From Gnetum montanum (taxonomy: Eukaryota; Streptophyta; Gnetopsida; Gnetales; Gnetaceae), in contig MNCI01002923.1 in NCBI GenBank assembly GCA_015680685.1, positions 1,068,959 through 1,132,958 of the forward strand: a stretch of DNA of 64,000 nt, read 5' to 3'. Each line of letters opens with the position of its first letter. The first letter of the stretch is position 1. The notes beneath the pieces were generated by a model. It worked only from the letters and a program-made list of their open reading frames with translations, was not told where the DNA came from and searched no databases. Of the stretch, positions 19,752 through 31,639 are shown piece by piece. Both the position numbers and the translations under genes were made by a program.

Positions 19752-22533
19752 ATGGCCCTAAAGTGTGGACAACAAGAAGGCCCCTCTCAAGGTGTGTCCA
19801 AGCAACCTAGGAGAGGTAGAGGACAAGTGGTTTATAAAAAATGTGTAGAATAGGAGGCACAATCATTTAACATCCATCAAGAGACTCCTACTACTGTACA
19901 ATCAGGATAGGCTAAAGGAGGAGCTGTTGTAGCACTTGAATAGGGACAATAACTCATGTTGCCCCTAGAGTGTGTCCAGGCCATCCGTGAAAAGTCGACA
20001 TTGGATACAATGATTATGGAATTAAACTTTGAACCTTTCATGGAGTTTGCTCCTGGGGTTGTTAGGGACCAATTCAAAGGGTCTCCATTATGCCCTATCC
20101 TCTTTGAAAATAGTGCCTAGTACTTAGGAGAAATGTACCAATTTTTCCACAATAAGGAAGAAGGCACCACAGTTGACATTTGTGGTGTGTTTATGGATTT
20201 TTCTACCAAATCCATCTTAGAAGTACTAAACCTTCTAGATACATGGCCAAATGTTACTCACATGTCCACTCACTCTTATCCTGATGCACGAAGAGTTTGG
20301 TTGCATAGGACGTATAGTAAAGAAGACAAGACATATGGAGAGTTGACGTTGGAAGAAAGGATATACTTCAAGATTGACACTTATCACATTTTCCCCATGA
20401 GAGGATTGAAAATAATTTCAACATATGTGGCAAGAGGAAGTACGATATTTATGGGAAAGGCTAATGTCAACCTTCCTCATCTATATCTCATGGAGATCTT
20501 AAGGTAGTTTGAAGAATGCAAGATAAGGAAGTTCACGTTGCCCTTCCCTTGTCTCATCAGGAAGCTATGCAAATGTGCTAGTATTCTAGATTACACCAAT
20601 GACATCCTTAGAAGAGTCCAAAATGCTTTGTTTGCTAAACTACTAAAGCCACCAGCTCTAAGGAAAGGTGCTGGTAAGATGCTAGAGTCAGAATAGGAGC
20701 AAGAACAAATGGTGGGGCCCACTGTAACTCAAACTATAGGTCCTAGCCAACTTCCAAGCATAGGTCCCAGCCAACAACAAGTAGGACTTAGCATGAGCCA
20801 ACAAGACCAACTACCACCACCACCACAGGATTACCAACCATCGATGAGCCACCTCAGGGCCATCGTTGAGATGGTCAGTTAGGGAAGTCGTGGTGATGCA
20901 AATCTCTTCTGCATCATCGACAACACCATATGGCCCATGATTTCTATTGATCATGCACGGGATGAGGTGTCCATTAAAACATAAGAAGAAGAGACTCATT
21001 AGTCATAAAAAATTTTAGGGAATGCTACATCCTTTCAGGTGAAACTTGAGATTGGTAAAGGGGCCACAGTGGTGTTCATGCAACACTAGGATGCAAGAGG
21101 AGCCACAGAAGTAATCATAGATCACATTAAAGAATCATTCAACATCCCTATTGTACCACCAGTAGACTTCACAAGAGGATGAGATGCTTAAACTTTGGTT
21201 GGTTCCTCAATCACTCCTACAGAGCATGAGGATGTCGTTGATCGATTATTGCAAATAGGACAAGTAATGACATCCTTGTTCAACATCCCAAAAGATGTCA
21301 AACCTCATTTCCACCAAGGGAAAGTTGGTCATAGCAGAGATCAGAGCCGAGCATGTAGAAGTGGAGTTGGCAAAACTCTAAGAAAGGCCCGTAACCCTAC
21401 AAGCTACATAGCGAGACCCATCTCAATTTGTTTCCATAGACCAGCTAGACACCTTTAGGATAGAGAAACTCAATAAACTATTGGTAGATAATAAAAGAGT
21501 GGTGGAGGAGAAAGAGAAGGCCAACTAGGATGCCTCCAAGGCATAAGTGCAAACCTACGCACACACCAAGGCACTCAGAGCCTTACAAGAGGAGAATAAA
21601 TAGCTTGCTACTAAAAATCTTTGGTTGACCATTGTGGAGAAATAGAAGAATTTTCTTAAAGAAAACTTCCATTAATTATGAGAATTGTTGGTTAGGGTCA
21701 ACCAAGACATGAACTATCTTGCCAGAGAGAATTGAACCCTCTTAATGGAGGAGGTAAGTGCCATCTATCAAAAGATGGCCATCAAAATAAGCACATGGAA
21801 AAATGAGGCCAAGTGGCATGAGAGTTAAAGAAGCATTTTTGAGCCTAGGTGAGAATATATAAGCAAGTCATCAAGAAGGAGATCCATATGGCCAAGGCTC
21901 ACATCAACACCTTCAGTGCTCAGCACATTGATTTTTAGGCCATATTAGACACATATGCATTTGCCCACCAAGAAAACCTTAAAAGCTGGGACCTATAGAT
22001 TCAATACCTCATAGAATACATGGAATTGGTAAACATACAGTATGCCAATCTAGCCATGTCGATAGTCAGATGCCTAAGAATAGAGATTGAGAAGTAGGTA
22101 GCTTCCACCTACGCCAAATATGAAACATAATTTGCGAAGCATAAGAAAACATTGTAGAGGCTAGAGGTCGCAAGTTCTAAACTAGAGGTGGTTAAGGCTA
22201 GCTACCAAGGATAGAAGGATGTCATAGTATACTTGGCTCGATAGCTTACAAATTTTCAAGGATACAAGGATAAAGCCAAAGCCTACAAGAAGGAATGACA
22301 TTTGTTTGCAGCTTGGTACGTCAAAGAAAACAATATGTTCCTACAACTACAATGCCCATGGAAGGTGTCGAATCTGTTAAACATTGGAGCATTAGCATGG
22401 ATGGCATAGGATCCTTGAATAGAAGAGGAAAAGCTCTAGGCACTACTTCAAAGTCATAAAATTTCCAAACTTGGAGTAGAGGACAACGGGAAGCAACCCA
22501 TGGAGGAGCCACTACCACCTAGAAGCACATGAG
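19752..22533 (+). pseudogene. ORF3 of B: extra 3' protein gene, unknown function
   Basis: The frame starts at ATG 19752 (MALKCGQQEG), directly after TGATTGCAG. It stays in register for about 250 codons with scattered TAG/TAA codons. The N-terminal part is Gly/Arg-rich. A conserved domain follows, including GTTVDICGVFMDFSTKSI, GELTLEERIYFKI and LPFPCLIRKLCK. This pattern recalls the plant 'putative transposon protein' domain found in some Athila/Ogre-like elements, but I cannot confirm that. A Gln/Pro-rich linker (about 20700-20830) and a long Lys/Glu-rich, coiled-coil-like tail follow. F has the first 150 or so codons. Confidence 0.6.
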
Positions 22534-22720
22534 CCGAATAAATTTTATAATTTTGCAATTTTGTAATTTTGTAATTCTATGTTGTGTTCCAATCTTGTTC
22601 TATCAAGTTCTCCACTGCAACATGAATAAATCCTTAGTTAGTTAATAATTCCATACCTATCCACTATGTAATTAATTAGGCTCATTCTCATTTTTTTTAC
22701 TCAAGGACGAGTTGTTATTC

Positions 22721-22733
22721 AGTCATGGGGGTA
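22721..22733 (+). other. Polypurine tract of B
   Basis: AGTCATGGGGGTA abuts the 3' LTR at 22734, as in A and D. Confidence 0.82.
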
Positions 22734-23532
22734 TGATGAATCGTGATTCATTAGGTCACGATATCACATACACGATATCACAACTCTTGTACAGGCCTAT
22801 AAATACATATGTAGGTGAAAAAAGTAAGAGGCAATTTTTTAGTCAATTTTAGAAGTCAGTTTAGTTAGACTCTTTTTTTTTTATTTTTTCCTTTCAACCC
22901 TTTCTCCTAGTGCATGCTTACAGTGTGATGATTGTAATTGTATCACATCCTTTATTTGAGTGTGATGTACTTGGACATGCACATGACCAGAAATAAATAT
23001 TGAGATTACTTCATCATTGCAGCATTCACTTAGTTTAATTACTTAATTATTATTGTTATTAAATGTGAAATGAGCATAACTTAATCATGAGCATCTAAGT
23101 GTGACTACTTGGTATCCCAGTAGCGTACCTAGGCCATACGCATGGTAATCCCAGTGGTAGTTATGCATGAGGCCTAAGATGTGTATGGATGATTAAGGAA
23201 TGGATGCTCATTACACTTAGGCTAGCTTAGACTCTCTCTCTCTCTCCCTATTCCCTCTTGGTTTAACTCTCTCCCCCTTTTCTCCTATCTTAGTTAAGAT
23301 TATTTTCATTGCCTTCAGGAGTAGCATTAGTTTAGGAACATATCATACACCTCACTCTGGACTAAACCATATGTGACAAAGCCAATACTAGTCCAAGTGG
23401 GAAGACAACGAACTACGATCAACGAGTAACTATCTAGATGCCACAAGTAGCTCATCTATGGATTTTGACCAGATCATGCGTGAAATGCTCGTGCTCGTAT
23501 GGTTGAGTGTAGGGGTACCTTGCCACTCATCA
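22734..23532 (+). repeat. 3' LTR of B
   Basis: It starts TGATGAATCGTGATTCAT and ends TTGCCACTCATCA. Two GATATC units lie near 22760-22780. TATAAATA is at 22798-22805. It shows the uninterrupted sequence at the point where A is inserted in the 5' LTR. Confidence 0.93.
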
Positions 23533-23537
23533 CTAAG
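23533..23537. repeat. Target-site duplication CTAAG (right of B)
   Basis: Identical to 3873-3877. Confidence 0.9.
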
Positions 23538-24350
23538 TTTATTTCTAAATTTTGGAAAAACTTTTTCAAGAAACTTGGAATCCAATTAAAGTTTAGCATG
23601 GTGTTCTATCCTGAAACTAATGTCTAAACAAATGAGTTAATAGAACATTGGAAGATATTTTAAGGTTTCAATATCAAGAGTAGACCCAAGATGTAGAAAA
23701 ATTACTTACACTTGGTTAAATTCACCTATAATAACAACTACTAAGGATCCATATAAAGAATCCCATTTGAAGTCATGTATAGATGAAATTGCTAAACACC
23801 ATTAACTTGGGCTAATCTTATCCTCATGGCAAAATGAAAGAAATAAGAAGTAAAAATCATGGAAAATACTATCACAAGGATGAAATAGAATTTGCAAGCA
23901 ACCTAGGATAAGTACAAAGGCTATGAAAATCAATATCATCCTAAAAAGGGGTTTTAGATAGAAGGCCAAGTATTATTAAGAGTAAAACCAATGAGAAGTT
24001 TCCTAAAAGTAGGAAGAAATACCAAGTCATCTCCTTGATATTGTGGTTCTTTAAAGTCCTAAAATGAATTTTCCAAGTAGCATATTGGCTAAATCTCCTA
24101 ATGAATCTAAAGATTCACCAAGTCTTCCATGTGAGCCTACTAAAGAAGCCTCATAAGAATGATGTACCTTATATATTGGATTAGAATAATATATCCCTAA
24201 GATCTAACATGAGCTTTGCGGTTAAGCTAATTATAATTAAGGATTAGAAAACAAAGAAGCTCCATAATAAAACCATTATTGAAGTACTTATCCAATGGTC
24301 AAACTAGGATAAAAAAACTTGGATAATAGGGAGCTCATATTCAACTCATG
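23533..24350 (+). pseudogene. Integrase of element C, second part
   Basis: It resumes the integrase core with FISKFWK and LGIQLKFSMVFYPETN, where the usual STAFHPQTDGQTE motif is decayed. The C-terminal part (about 23930-24330) contains LLRVKPMRSFLKVGR and, in a shifted frame, a segment with VLIQWSN that resembles the tail or chromodomain-like end of Ty3/gypsy integrases. Stops are frequent. Confidence 0.85.
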
Positions 24351-24552
24351 TCTTCATATTTTTTATCATCATGATAAATAATAAGTAAGTAATGTTTTTA
24401 ATCATAGAGACTATTAGGATATTAATATGTAGCTTATTATGTGCAAATAATAATGGAGCTGAAAATGAGAAGTGTAAGAGGGATGTAACTATAGAACAAC
24501 TAGTCATTGAAGATAAGCTCAAGGATGAGCTAGATTCCTAAGGGAGTTAGGT

Positions 24553-25606
24553 TGTAACATCCTATCCCTTATTAAGGGTAGAATTATATTATTAACAATG
24601 TAAATAACCTTCAAAATAAGGGATGCCTCATTATGAAAAGTTGTAACTATTTCCAGTATCCTTTGGAGAGAGGTTTGGCGTCTAACATTTAAGGTTGGAC
24701 CTTAGCGCTCATGCCAAGCATGGAGTTGTGAAGATAGAATAGTAAGTGATGAGAGCTGGATGAAGTGGGATAAGAAGGAATTGATCACCTGTTTGGTATT
24801 ATGGCCTAACCATAATGGAAGTGCTAGATTTCCTCTAAAGATCCTAAGTATCACAAGAAGATAACCTAGGGCCATTAATAATATATTCAGAAAAATTTCA
24901 TTAATAACATCTGATATTTCCTTTTTTGTTTAATTTAAGTGCCATTTCTTTCATGTTTCAGTGTATTATTTGAACTATTCCAATGTTTATTGATGATTCT
25001 ACATGATGGATGATCATGATCATTAACATCCATGAATGGGATGTCACATGCTCATTCTTATAAATAAGAAGAACATAATCAATACTATTAGTATCATGTC
25101 TTCATTTTCAAATGATGTCATTCCATAACCAAGATAATATTATTATGTAACAAGTATTATATTTATCATAATAAGACCCTTAATGAAAGGTCACATTGTA
25201 ATAATAAACATGTCTATTAAGGTAGCATTTTGGGATTTGATCTAAAGTATTTATAATTGGTAATTAGAGGTTAGATCAACATGGAGTTGTAGAGTTAGTA
25301 AAGATGAGTAACTAGTGCTAGGTGAAGTGGGACAAGAAGATGATTAGTCATCAAAATTAGCTAGGTATAGGTCTAGGTATAACCATGGTGGTAGTGTTGG
25401 ATTGTCTCTAATGGATAAATGCCCAAGGAAGATAACCCTAAGGAATCCATAGAATATGATCCAGATACACTCATTTATTCTATATTTTCTCATTAATATA
25501 ATTCCTTTTCATTTTCTTTTACATTTTCCTATTGTGTTTAATACACATAATGGAAAATGTAATATATATTTAACATTTGTCTAACATCTAAGAAAGGGAC
25601 ATTTCA
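24553..25606 (+). repeat. LTR of element C (3' LTR or shared tandem LTR)
   Basis: It starts TGTAACATCC after a purine-rich run and ends near ACATTTCA, just before a tRNA-Met-like primer-binding site. Two stretches within it, about 24685-24880 and about 25235-25440, are diverged copies of each other (both include GTGGGA, AAGAAG and GAAGATAACC segments), so the LTR contains an internal duplication or two fused LTRs. Confidence 0.65.
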
Positions 25607-25607
25607 A

Positions 25608-25619
25608 TTGATATCAGAG
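25608..25619 (+). other. Primer-binding site remnant (initiator tRNA-Met type)
   Basis: TTGATATCAGAG follows the LTR. It is one change from TTGGTATCAGAG, the common tRNA-iMet site of gypsy and copia elements. Confidence 0.55.
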
Positions 25620-27235
25620 TAAGCCATAACCTAGAATGAATCAAAATCAAGGGGCTACTTACAATCCAATGATGACTACAAGTCATGATCCAAGGTGAAC
25701 TATGAATCATCATAAAAATACATTATGCTAACATGAAATATGTCTATTATCAACTTTCATGGACATTGAGATCTAATGAATAAGAACTAAAAAGATACAT
25801 CAACTATAGGAGATGTGAGTAGGGGTAACATCTATTGAGATAACTCCTCCTCATTTCTTGATAGTAATAAACATTTTTTATTAGTCTAGGAATTGAAATA
25901 ATTAGGTACTAATTTAGGAAAGCAACTAAAATGATCCTTATTTTCATCATAAGGCTAGTAACCTATAGCATTTACACTATCTTGTTGCTGATGTGTTTAC
26001 ATTGCCTTTTTCATAGCATTAAAGAACATGAATTGAACATGTGATCCTCTAGATGACAATAGTGATATGAATTTAAGAGATTGTGATAAATAATCATTTT
26101 TGCATAAGCATGTAGAAGAATTTCTCACTTAAATGAATCAAGATCCACTTTAATCATATATCAAATTCTACAAAAAATTACTAGCTATAGTGAGGGTTTC
26201 AAAATGCTTGATTGGCCTAATACAAGAAGCAATATCGCTTTCAAATTTTTCAAAAACCAATGAAAGATTTAGTAATTTAACAAAATAATAAACCTTTCAA
26301 AATTTATAAGATGCTCAATTAAAAGAATTCTACTTTCAAATAATCAGTAAAGCATGACTATGATTGAAAACACCAATATCAAGGACCTTAGAAAATATCA
26401 TTGAATCAAAAAATTCTACCAGCAAAAATGAATTTGACAAATAATGAGCATGGATAACATCCAAAACTTGATCTTTCCAAACAAAATCTAAATAATTCAA
26501 AAACCTTAAGAAATGAAGTGAATAAGCTATAATTTGCATGAAAACATACCTTCCAAAAATTTTGTTAAGTAATAGATTCATATAAATCATCAAGAAATTT
26601 GTAGAAAGGCCAAGAATTAGTGGTTTCACTTGAAAAAATCACCTACTGAATCTAGTGGCATTGCACATAATATCACCATCAAACCCTTTGTAACCTCATA
26701 TTAGTGATGAAATCCTTACATCTACTATTTCTACCAACTAATCTAGCTCTAGCTTCATTGAAATTAAAAATTTGATGTGGATCACATGTCATAGCAAAGA
26801 GAGTTGGCAAATACTGAACAAAATGTAGAAAAAGAAAAGAAACTACAAAACATCAATGAAGTTGCTAAACATAATCTATTAAACATCGAAGAAGCTACCA
26901 AGGTTATATATTTTGCTAAGCTTTTTTCTACATATGCTACAAATATTTCAATGCTTTCTTTTGCTAATATTTCAACAATTAGCCCATTCCTTGTTACTAT
27001 TATTTAATAAAATGTATCATTAAGGAAGGCTCTAATGAAATTAGTGTCATAAAAATCTTCAATAACAAATAGGAAACAAATATATGTTCCTCCAGTTTCA
27101 CAAAATGCTATTGTTAATTCAAATGGTTTACATAATAAAAAACATCAAGGAAGTTTATTTATTGGTGATAACATGTCAACTCCTAAGAATAAACAACATG
27201 TTTAAGATAGTTTAACCATTTAATAATTTTTTTAC
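25620..27235. other. Unassigned AT-rich region
   Basis: It probably starts as retrotransposon leader sequence after the primer-binding site. Short open stretches on both strands (for example 26336-26629 minus and 26804-27007 plus) show no recognisable domain, and I do not call genes here. Confidence 0.5.
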
Positions 27236-27238
27236 GAT

Positions 27239-28107
27239 TGATGAGCAGAAGGTACCCCCAATGCCCAACCATAAAAATCATAAGAATTCACACACAATCT
27301 AATTGAATTCTATGGATGGGACCAGTTGTGGCATCTAGATTATTATGCCTTTATTGTAGTTCATTGTCTTCCAATTTGGACTAGTGGTAGTATTGTCACA
27401 TATGCTTTAGTCCAAAGTAAGGCATATGATTCTTGATGTTGTTTTAGCCTTATGCTACTCCTAATGATAATAAAGAAATTAATTATTTAAACTAATTAAT
27501 AATAAAAAGTAAAGTCTAAACTAGCCTACGGGTGATGAGTGTCCATTCCTAGCTTGCTGTACACATCTTGAACCCATGTATCCACTACTGGGATTTCCAA
27601 GCACTATGCTACTAGGAAAACTAAGCAATAACACTACTTGGATTATCATGTGAATACGTGTTTATGCTTGAAAATGGACATGCTCATTCCACAAATTCAT
27701 TAATATGCATGAAAACATAAATATTAACTAAGTATATGACATATAAATTACATTAAAAGTAAATTTAATCTAAGTCCAAGTGCTACAATGAATAAGAATT
27801 AATCTTGATCTTATTTCCATTCATGAAATGTGTCTAGGTGCATTTCCACTTGAATAAGACATCATACAACTGGCTCAAATCCACACTGCAAGCACTCACT
27901 AACTATTTTCTAAGACTACAAAATAAAATTGCAAGAGTTTGACTACTCTATTAACAAAAAACTTCTGAACCATGTGCCCAAGTATTATATTTATAGGCCA
28001 TCACACATCCCATGATATCAGATATCTGACATCGCTTCTTGGTTCCCAATATTAGGTATCCAATATCAAGGCTCCAATATCAGAGCTAGACAAAATACAC
28101 TTCATCA
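27239..28107 (-). repeat. Minus-strand LTR of the TGATGA family
   Basis: On the plus strand it starts TGATGAGCAG and ends CTTCATCA. It contains TATTTATA (about 27990) and weak GATATC-like units (28015-28075), plus a block related to E's LTR (ACCCATGTATCCACTACTGG). The flanking five bases (ACGAT and ATAGC) do not match and no polypurine tract adjoins, so it is either a solo LTR or a displaced 3' LTR of E. Confidence 0.6.
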
Positions 28108-28367
28108 ATAGCTATTGGCCTAAATATGGAGATAATTTCTTTTGATAATGTTAATTTTATTGATAAGGTGGGGGGTTCCTCCCCCTCTTCCCAATGTTAA
28201 TAGTTTTATGGAATGCTCAATTTCCTACCCTAAAGGGAAGGTTTTTCAGGATTGATTCTAATGATGAAAATCTAAAAAGACATCCCCAAAATAGTTAGAC
28301 CTTTTCTTTTTTATTAATTTTAAGTTTCTCTTATCTGCATGAATTCTTTACTTTTGTACCTTGGAAT

Positions 28368-28389
28368 TATATATATATATATATATATA
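28368..28389. repeat. (AT)n microsatellite
   Basis: About 22 bases of alternating TA. Confidence 0.9.
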
Positions 28390-28989
28390 GTCTGACATCT
28401 CGTAAGGCTAGTAACCTATAACCAAAATCTTCTTGGACATTGCCTTGTTAGGGCTCTTGTTCTTCTTAAACACCTGAATACTAGTAAATAGATATCACAC
28501 ACCCATATCTAGGTTCTAATCACTAATAAATTCTAATATAAGGTAGTCAAGCGAAACATGGTTAGCCTCTATTCAATTATTAAGGGCCATTAGGAAGAGG
28601 TTAATAGGAAAACCAACATTCATTAGAAAAAATATGATGTTCTACCATGCCAACCTTCTCTTTAGAACTAATTAATTAGGCTTGATAATCCTTATACCAC
28701 TATCAGAGAATTTACACATCACTTTATAATTAGAGTTAAGTCACTTAGAAGTCTTAATGTCATCCTTAAAGCAAAATAATCTATTTGATTTTTTCAAGAT
28801 TATAAAAATCCAATTTATTTTCTATGTTTTAAAACCACAAGCAATGCCTAGTGCTTATTAAAATAATTCAAATATTACAAATTTTATCTCAATTAAACTT
28901 ATACATAAAGAGATATAAAAATTTCAATTTTCTCATTAAATGTTCCAAATCAAATTTAAAATCTAAATATTTAACAAATTTTAAAAAAA

Positions 28990-29110
28990 TTCAATTCAAT
29001 TTAAAAATTTTAAGGCTACGAATCAAACCTACAACTCCAACTTAGCAAACCAAAATTTTCAACCTCACCTAGCTAGCCAACTAAATCACATGACTAGTTT
29101 TGCTAAAGGT
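28990..29110 (-). mobile_element. SINE-like tRNA-derived segment
   Basis: On the minus strand, an A-box-like stretch (TTAGTTGGCTAGCTAGG, about 29070-29086) is followed about 40 bases later by a B-box-like GGTTTGATTCG (29021-29031). Spacing and order fit an RNA polymerase III internal promoter. The part between them does not fold obviously into a full tRNA. Ends are not defined. Confidence 0.45.
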
Positions 29111-29270
29111 AAAGCACCATTAAAATATAAATTGTAAAGTCTTGAAATTTAAAGTTATGTTGAAGTTTATGTCAGACATACATCACATGCATGGCAAGCC
29201 CACACTAGAAAGAAGCACCAAATTGCACAATTGCACAGTGAGAGTTATGTCGCAGCAAGGCTATGCACTT

Positions 29271-29301
29271 AATAAAAAATAAAAATAAAAATAAAAATAA
29301 A
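29271..29301. repeat. (AAAAT)n microsatellite
   Basis: Five or six units of AAAAT, followed by an AAAT-rich run near 29325. Confidence 0.9.
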
Positions 29302-30219
29302 ACCCATACATATATTCTTGAGACAAAAATAAATAAATAAAACCCTCACCTACCTTGCATTTTTCCTCTACCTTGCATGCTACATGATCATTTACACCAT
29401 TGTCACATCTTTGCCAAAACCCTTACCTAGAGCATTATAGGTTTGTAGTAGACCTAATTCCCATGAACATTGCAAGTCTACAGTAAAATTAAGTGGGAAA
29501 ATTCAAAAAGTTAATCTTTACAATTTTAAAATTTTAATATGTAACATCAATTATATTAAAGTTAAATTATAAGTATCACCAAAGCTCATTGGAGGAGTTT
29601 AACTCTATAATTTGGTGTTTAAATGTTGATTCCTAAGTTAAACCTTTGTGGTAGTTAGAAACAATGGCACATTTTTTGCTCTCATAACTAAGAGCTTACC
29701 TCTAGTAGCTACAAGGTTGAAGAATGAAGTGATTTGGATAAATTATTAGGAAGTTATGGACTCTAGAAGGTTCGGGGCTTTCAAAATTTGAAAAACGTCT
29801 ATGGCATTTATGAGAAAATGTGAACATTTCAAAAGGGGATCATAAATATATATAATGTTTGTATGCTATGTCAATGTGGTTGTGTATATGAGGTCCCATA
29901 TACATGTCTACTCCATTGATGGGGCCCCATATATGAAGTCCATGGATGAAATTTTCAAACTTGAATATCTTGAAAAATACAAGGAATTCTTGAATGAATT
30001 TGAAGTCTATGGAGTTCCAGAAAAGCCAAGAATATGATGAAATCATTGAAGAGGGTCTTTGAAAGCTCAAAAATTGAAAATTTTGATGGAAAATATGTGT
30101 ATATAGCAAAATATATAAAAGATCACATGGTTTGATGCAAAAGATGAATGTACAAAAGATTTTGATTGCAAGAATTTCTAAGGATAAGGTACTTAACAAA
30201 TCCAACCAAGAGATATGCA

Positions 30220-31480
30220 AGTGGATCCTTCCCATAGTAGGCACATGCCTTGTTTGCTCTTGAATAACCTTAAACTAAGGAGTCCATGGGCCCCATAGAT
30301 GATTAATAGTTGATGGAAGTTAAGGATCAAAACCTAGAAGATTCTACCAAAGAATTCAAGCACGTCAGACAAAGACATTGAATGAAGAACATGGACACCA
30401 CTAGTGAGGTGATTTATGGCCAACATAGATGAATGATAGAAAAGGTGGAATGGAATTCCAAATTGAGGTCATAAGAAGTCTCTTTTGGATTTTGTGTTTA
30501 AATGACTTGAGAAGATCCACCCTTAGCCCAGACCAAAATTGATCACTTTCAATGACTTCAAATTGCCACTTCAAGATCAATCCACTCCCTTAAGACAAAA
30601 TAATGTTCCCATATAACAACCACCATTCCATAAAGAGAAGAAAATAGAAGTAGGAAGTGATAGAGGGCCTTAGTTGAAGGGGACCTTTAAGCATGGATAA
30701 CATGTCTTTCTAGTTCCATAACCAGTGCTTGTAGCCCATTTATTTATCTAAGGGATGTGCTTTGAATTCCAATCATGTTTTTTTCCTTTTTTTCCTTTTC
30801 TTTTCTTTTGTTTCTTTTTGAATGGGAACCACACTATGCAAGGATTTTATTTAACTTCTTGTTATTGGTTAACACATAATGGTAAGAAGTCTATGAAAAC
30901 ACTCATGCACCCAAGCAAGTAGAAGAGTATAAAGAGTATTGAGTCCCCTTGAAGTTACATCCTATGAAAATATTTGAATCCTTTCCAATTCTAGAAACTA
31001 CCAAGGTCACAAATTTATTAAAAGTTTATTTAATGAAAGGGAGCTCAAACTTCCAAAATAAGGAAAATCATAGAGTTTGTGGATGGGTGGATGTTGTGAA
31101 CTCATTGCCTATTCCATGAAAAATAAACCATGACTTAGCCATTGGTACAAAAATTCAAAAATAGAAAGAAAACATTAGCAAACAAAACATTAAGCATAAA
31201 CCACCATTAGTAACAACTACAACACCATTGTGTCTTGTTGGCATAAAGCACATTTATTAGCAAAAATTAGAAAATCATACTAAAATAAAGTAAAATATAT
31301 AATAAAGTGTAAAATATTAAAAAAATATTTAAATATACTAATGATAGTGTAAAAAAAAGGTGTAAAATAGGAAACAATTTTAAAATCAAAAGGTGTAGAA
31401 TAAACAAACTGCAAAGATAAAAATGTGTAAAACAAAAAATAGGAAAATTGAGGAGCCATGTATATGATTAGCACAAATGA
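30220..31480 (-). other. Non-coding 3' region of E
   Basis: Matches the order of A 8640-9800 and D 52590-53800, including a pyrimidine-rich run (30780-30825) and the CCCCCATGATT motif at 31487. No gene seen. Confidence 0.7.
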
Positions 31481-31639
31481 CCATATCCCCCATGATTGAG
31501 TTGGAAGAAGGATATTTGAGAAATAAAGTATGGTTGCCCATCCATTGAAGTATTTGTTGTAATAACTTGCTTTGGCTTGTGGAAAGGTTTTATCTGTTGG
31601 ATGTTGACCAACTACCCTTTGTCTAGGTTTCCAAGGGTG

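Larger units (their letters stand above)
3878..23532 (+). mobile_element. Element B: pol-less LTR retrotransposon, interrupted by A and G
   Basis: B runs from TGATGAATCG at 3878 to CCACTCATCA at 23532 and is flanked by CTAAG. It has two LTRs, a tRNA-Asp primer-binding site, a gag-type ORF1, a long non-coding stretch, an internal promoter-like array, an extra ORF (ORF3) and a polypurine tract. No RT, RNase H or integrase can be read anywhere in it. Element A (4314-11485) interrupts the 5' LTR, and element G (13778-17572) interrupts ORF1. Without these, B is about 8.7 kb. Two further copies, F and H, lie in this window. Confidence 0.88.
28108..30200. other. Unassigned AT-rich region left of E
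   Basis: No credible gene. It holds the AT microsatellite, an AAAAT repeat, a SINE-like segment and several short AT-rich open frames (for example 28851-29045) without known domains. Confidence 0.5.

Noticed and set aside
27239-28107. 3' LTR of E
   Set aside because: Flanks do not match (ACGAT and ATAGC versus TATAG right of E), no polypurine tract adjoins it, and its promoter repeats differ from those of E's LTR. Left as a solo or displaced LTR.
28170-28200. Inverted repeat GGGGG...CCCCC as a terminator or hairpin gene
   Set aside because: Five-base stem only; likely chance in a plant intergenic region.
28851-29045. 64-codon open frame
   Set aside because: AT-rich low-complexity translation of Lys, Ile, Asn and Leu with no domain.
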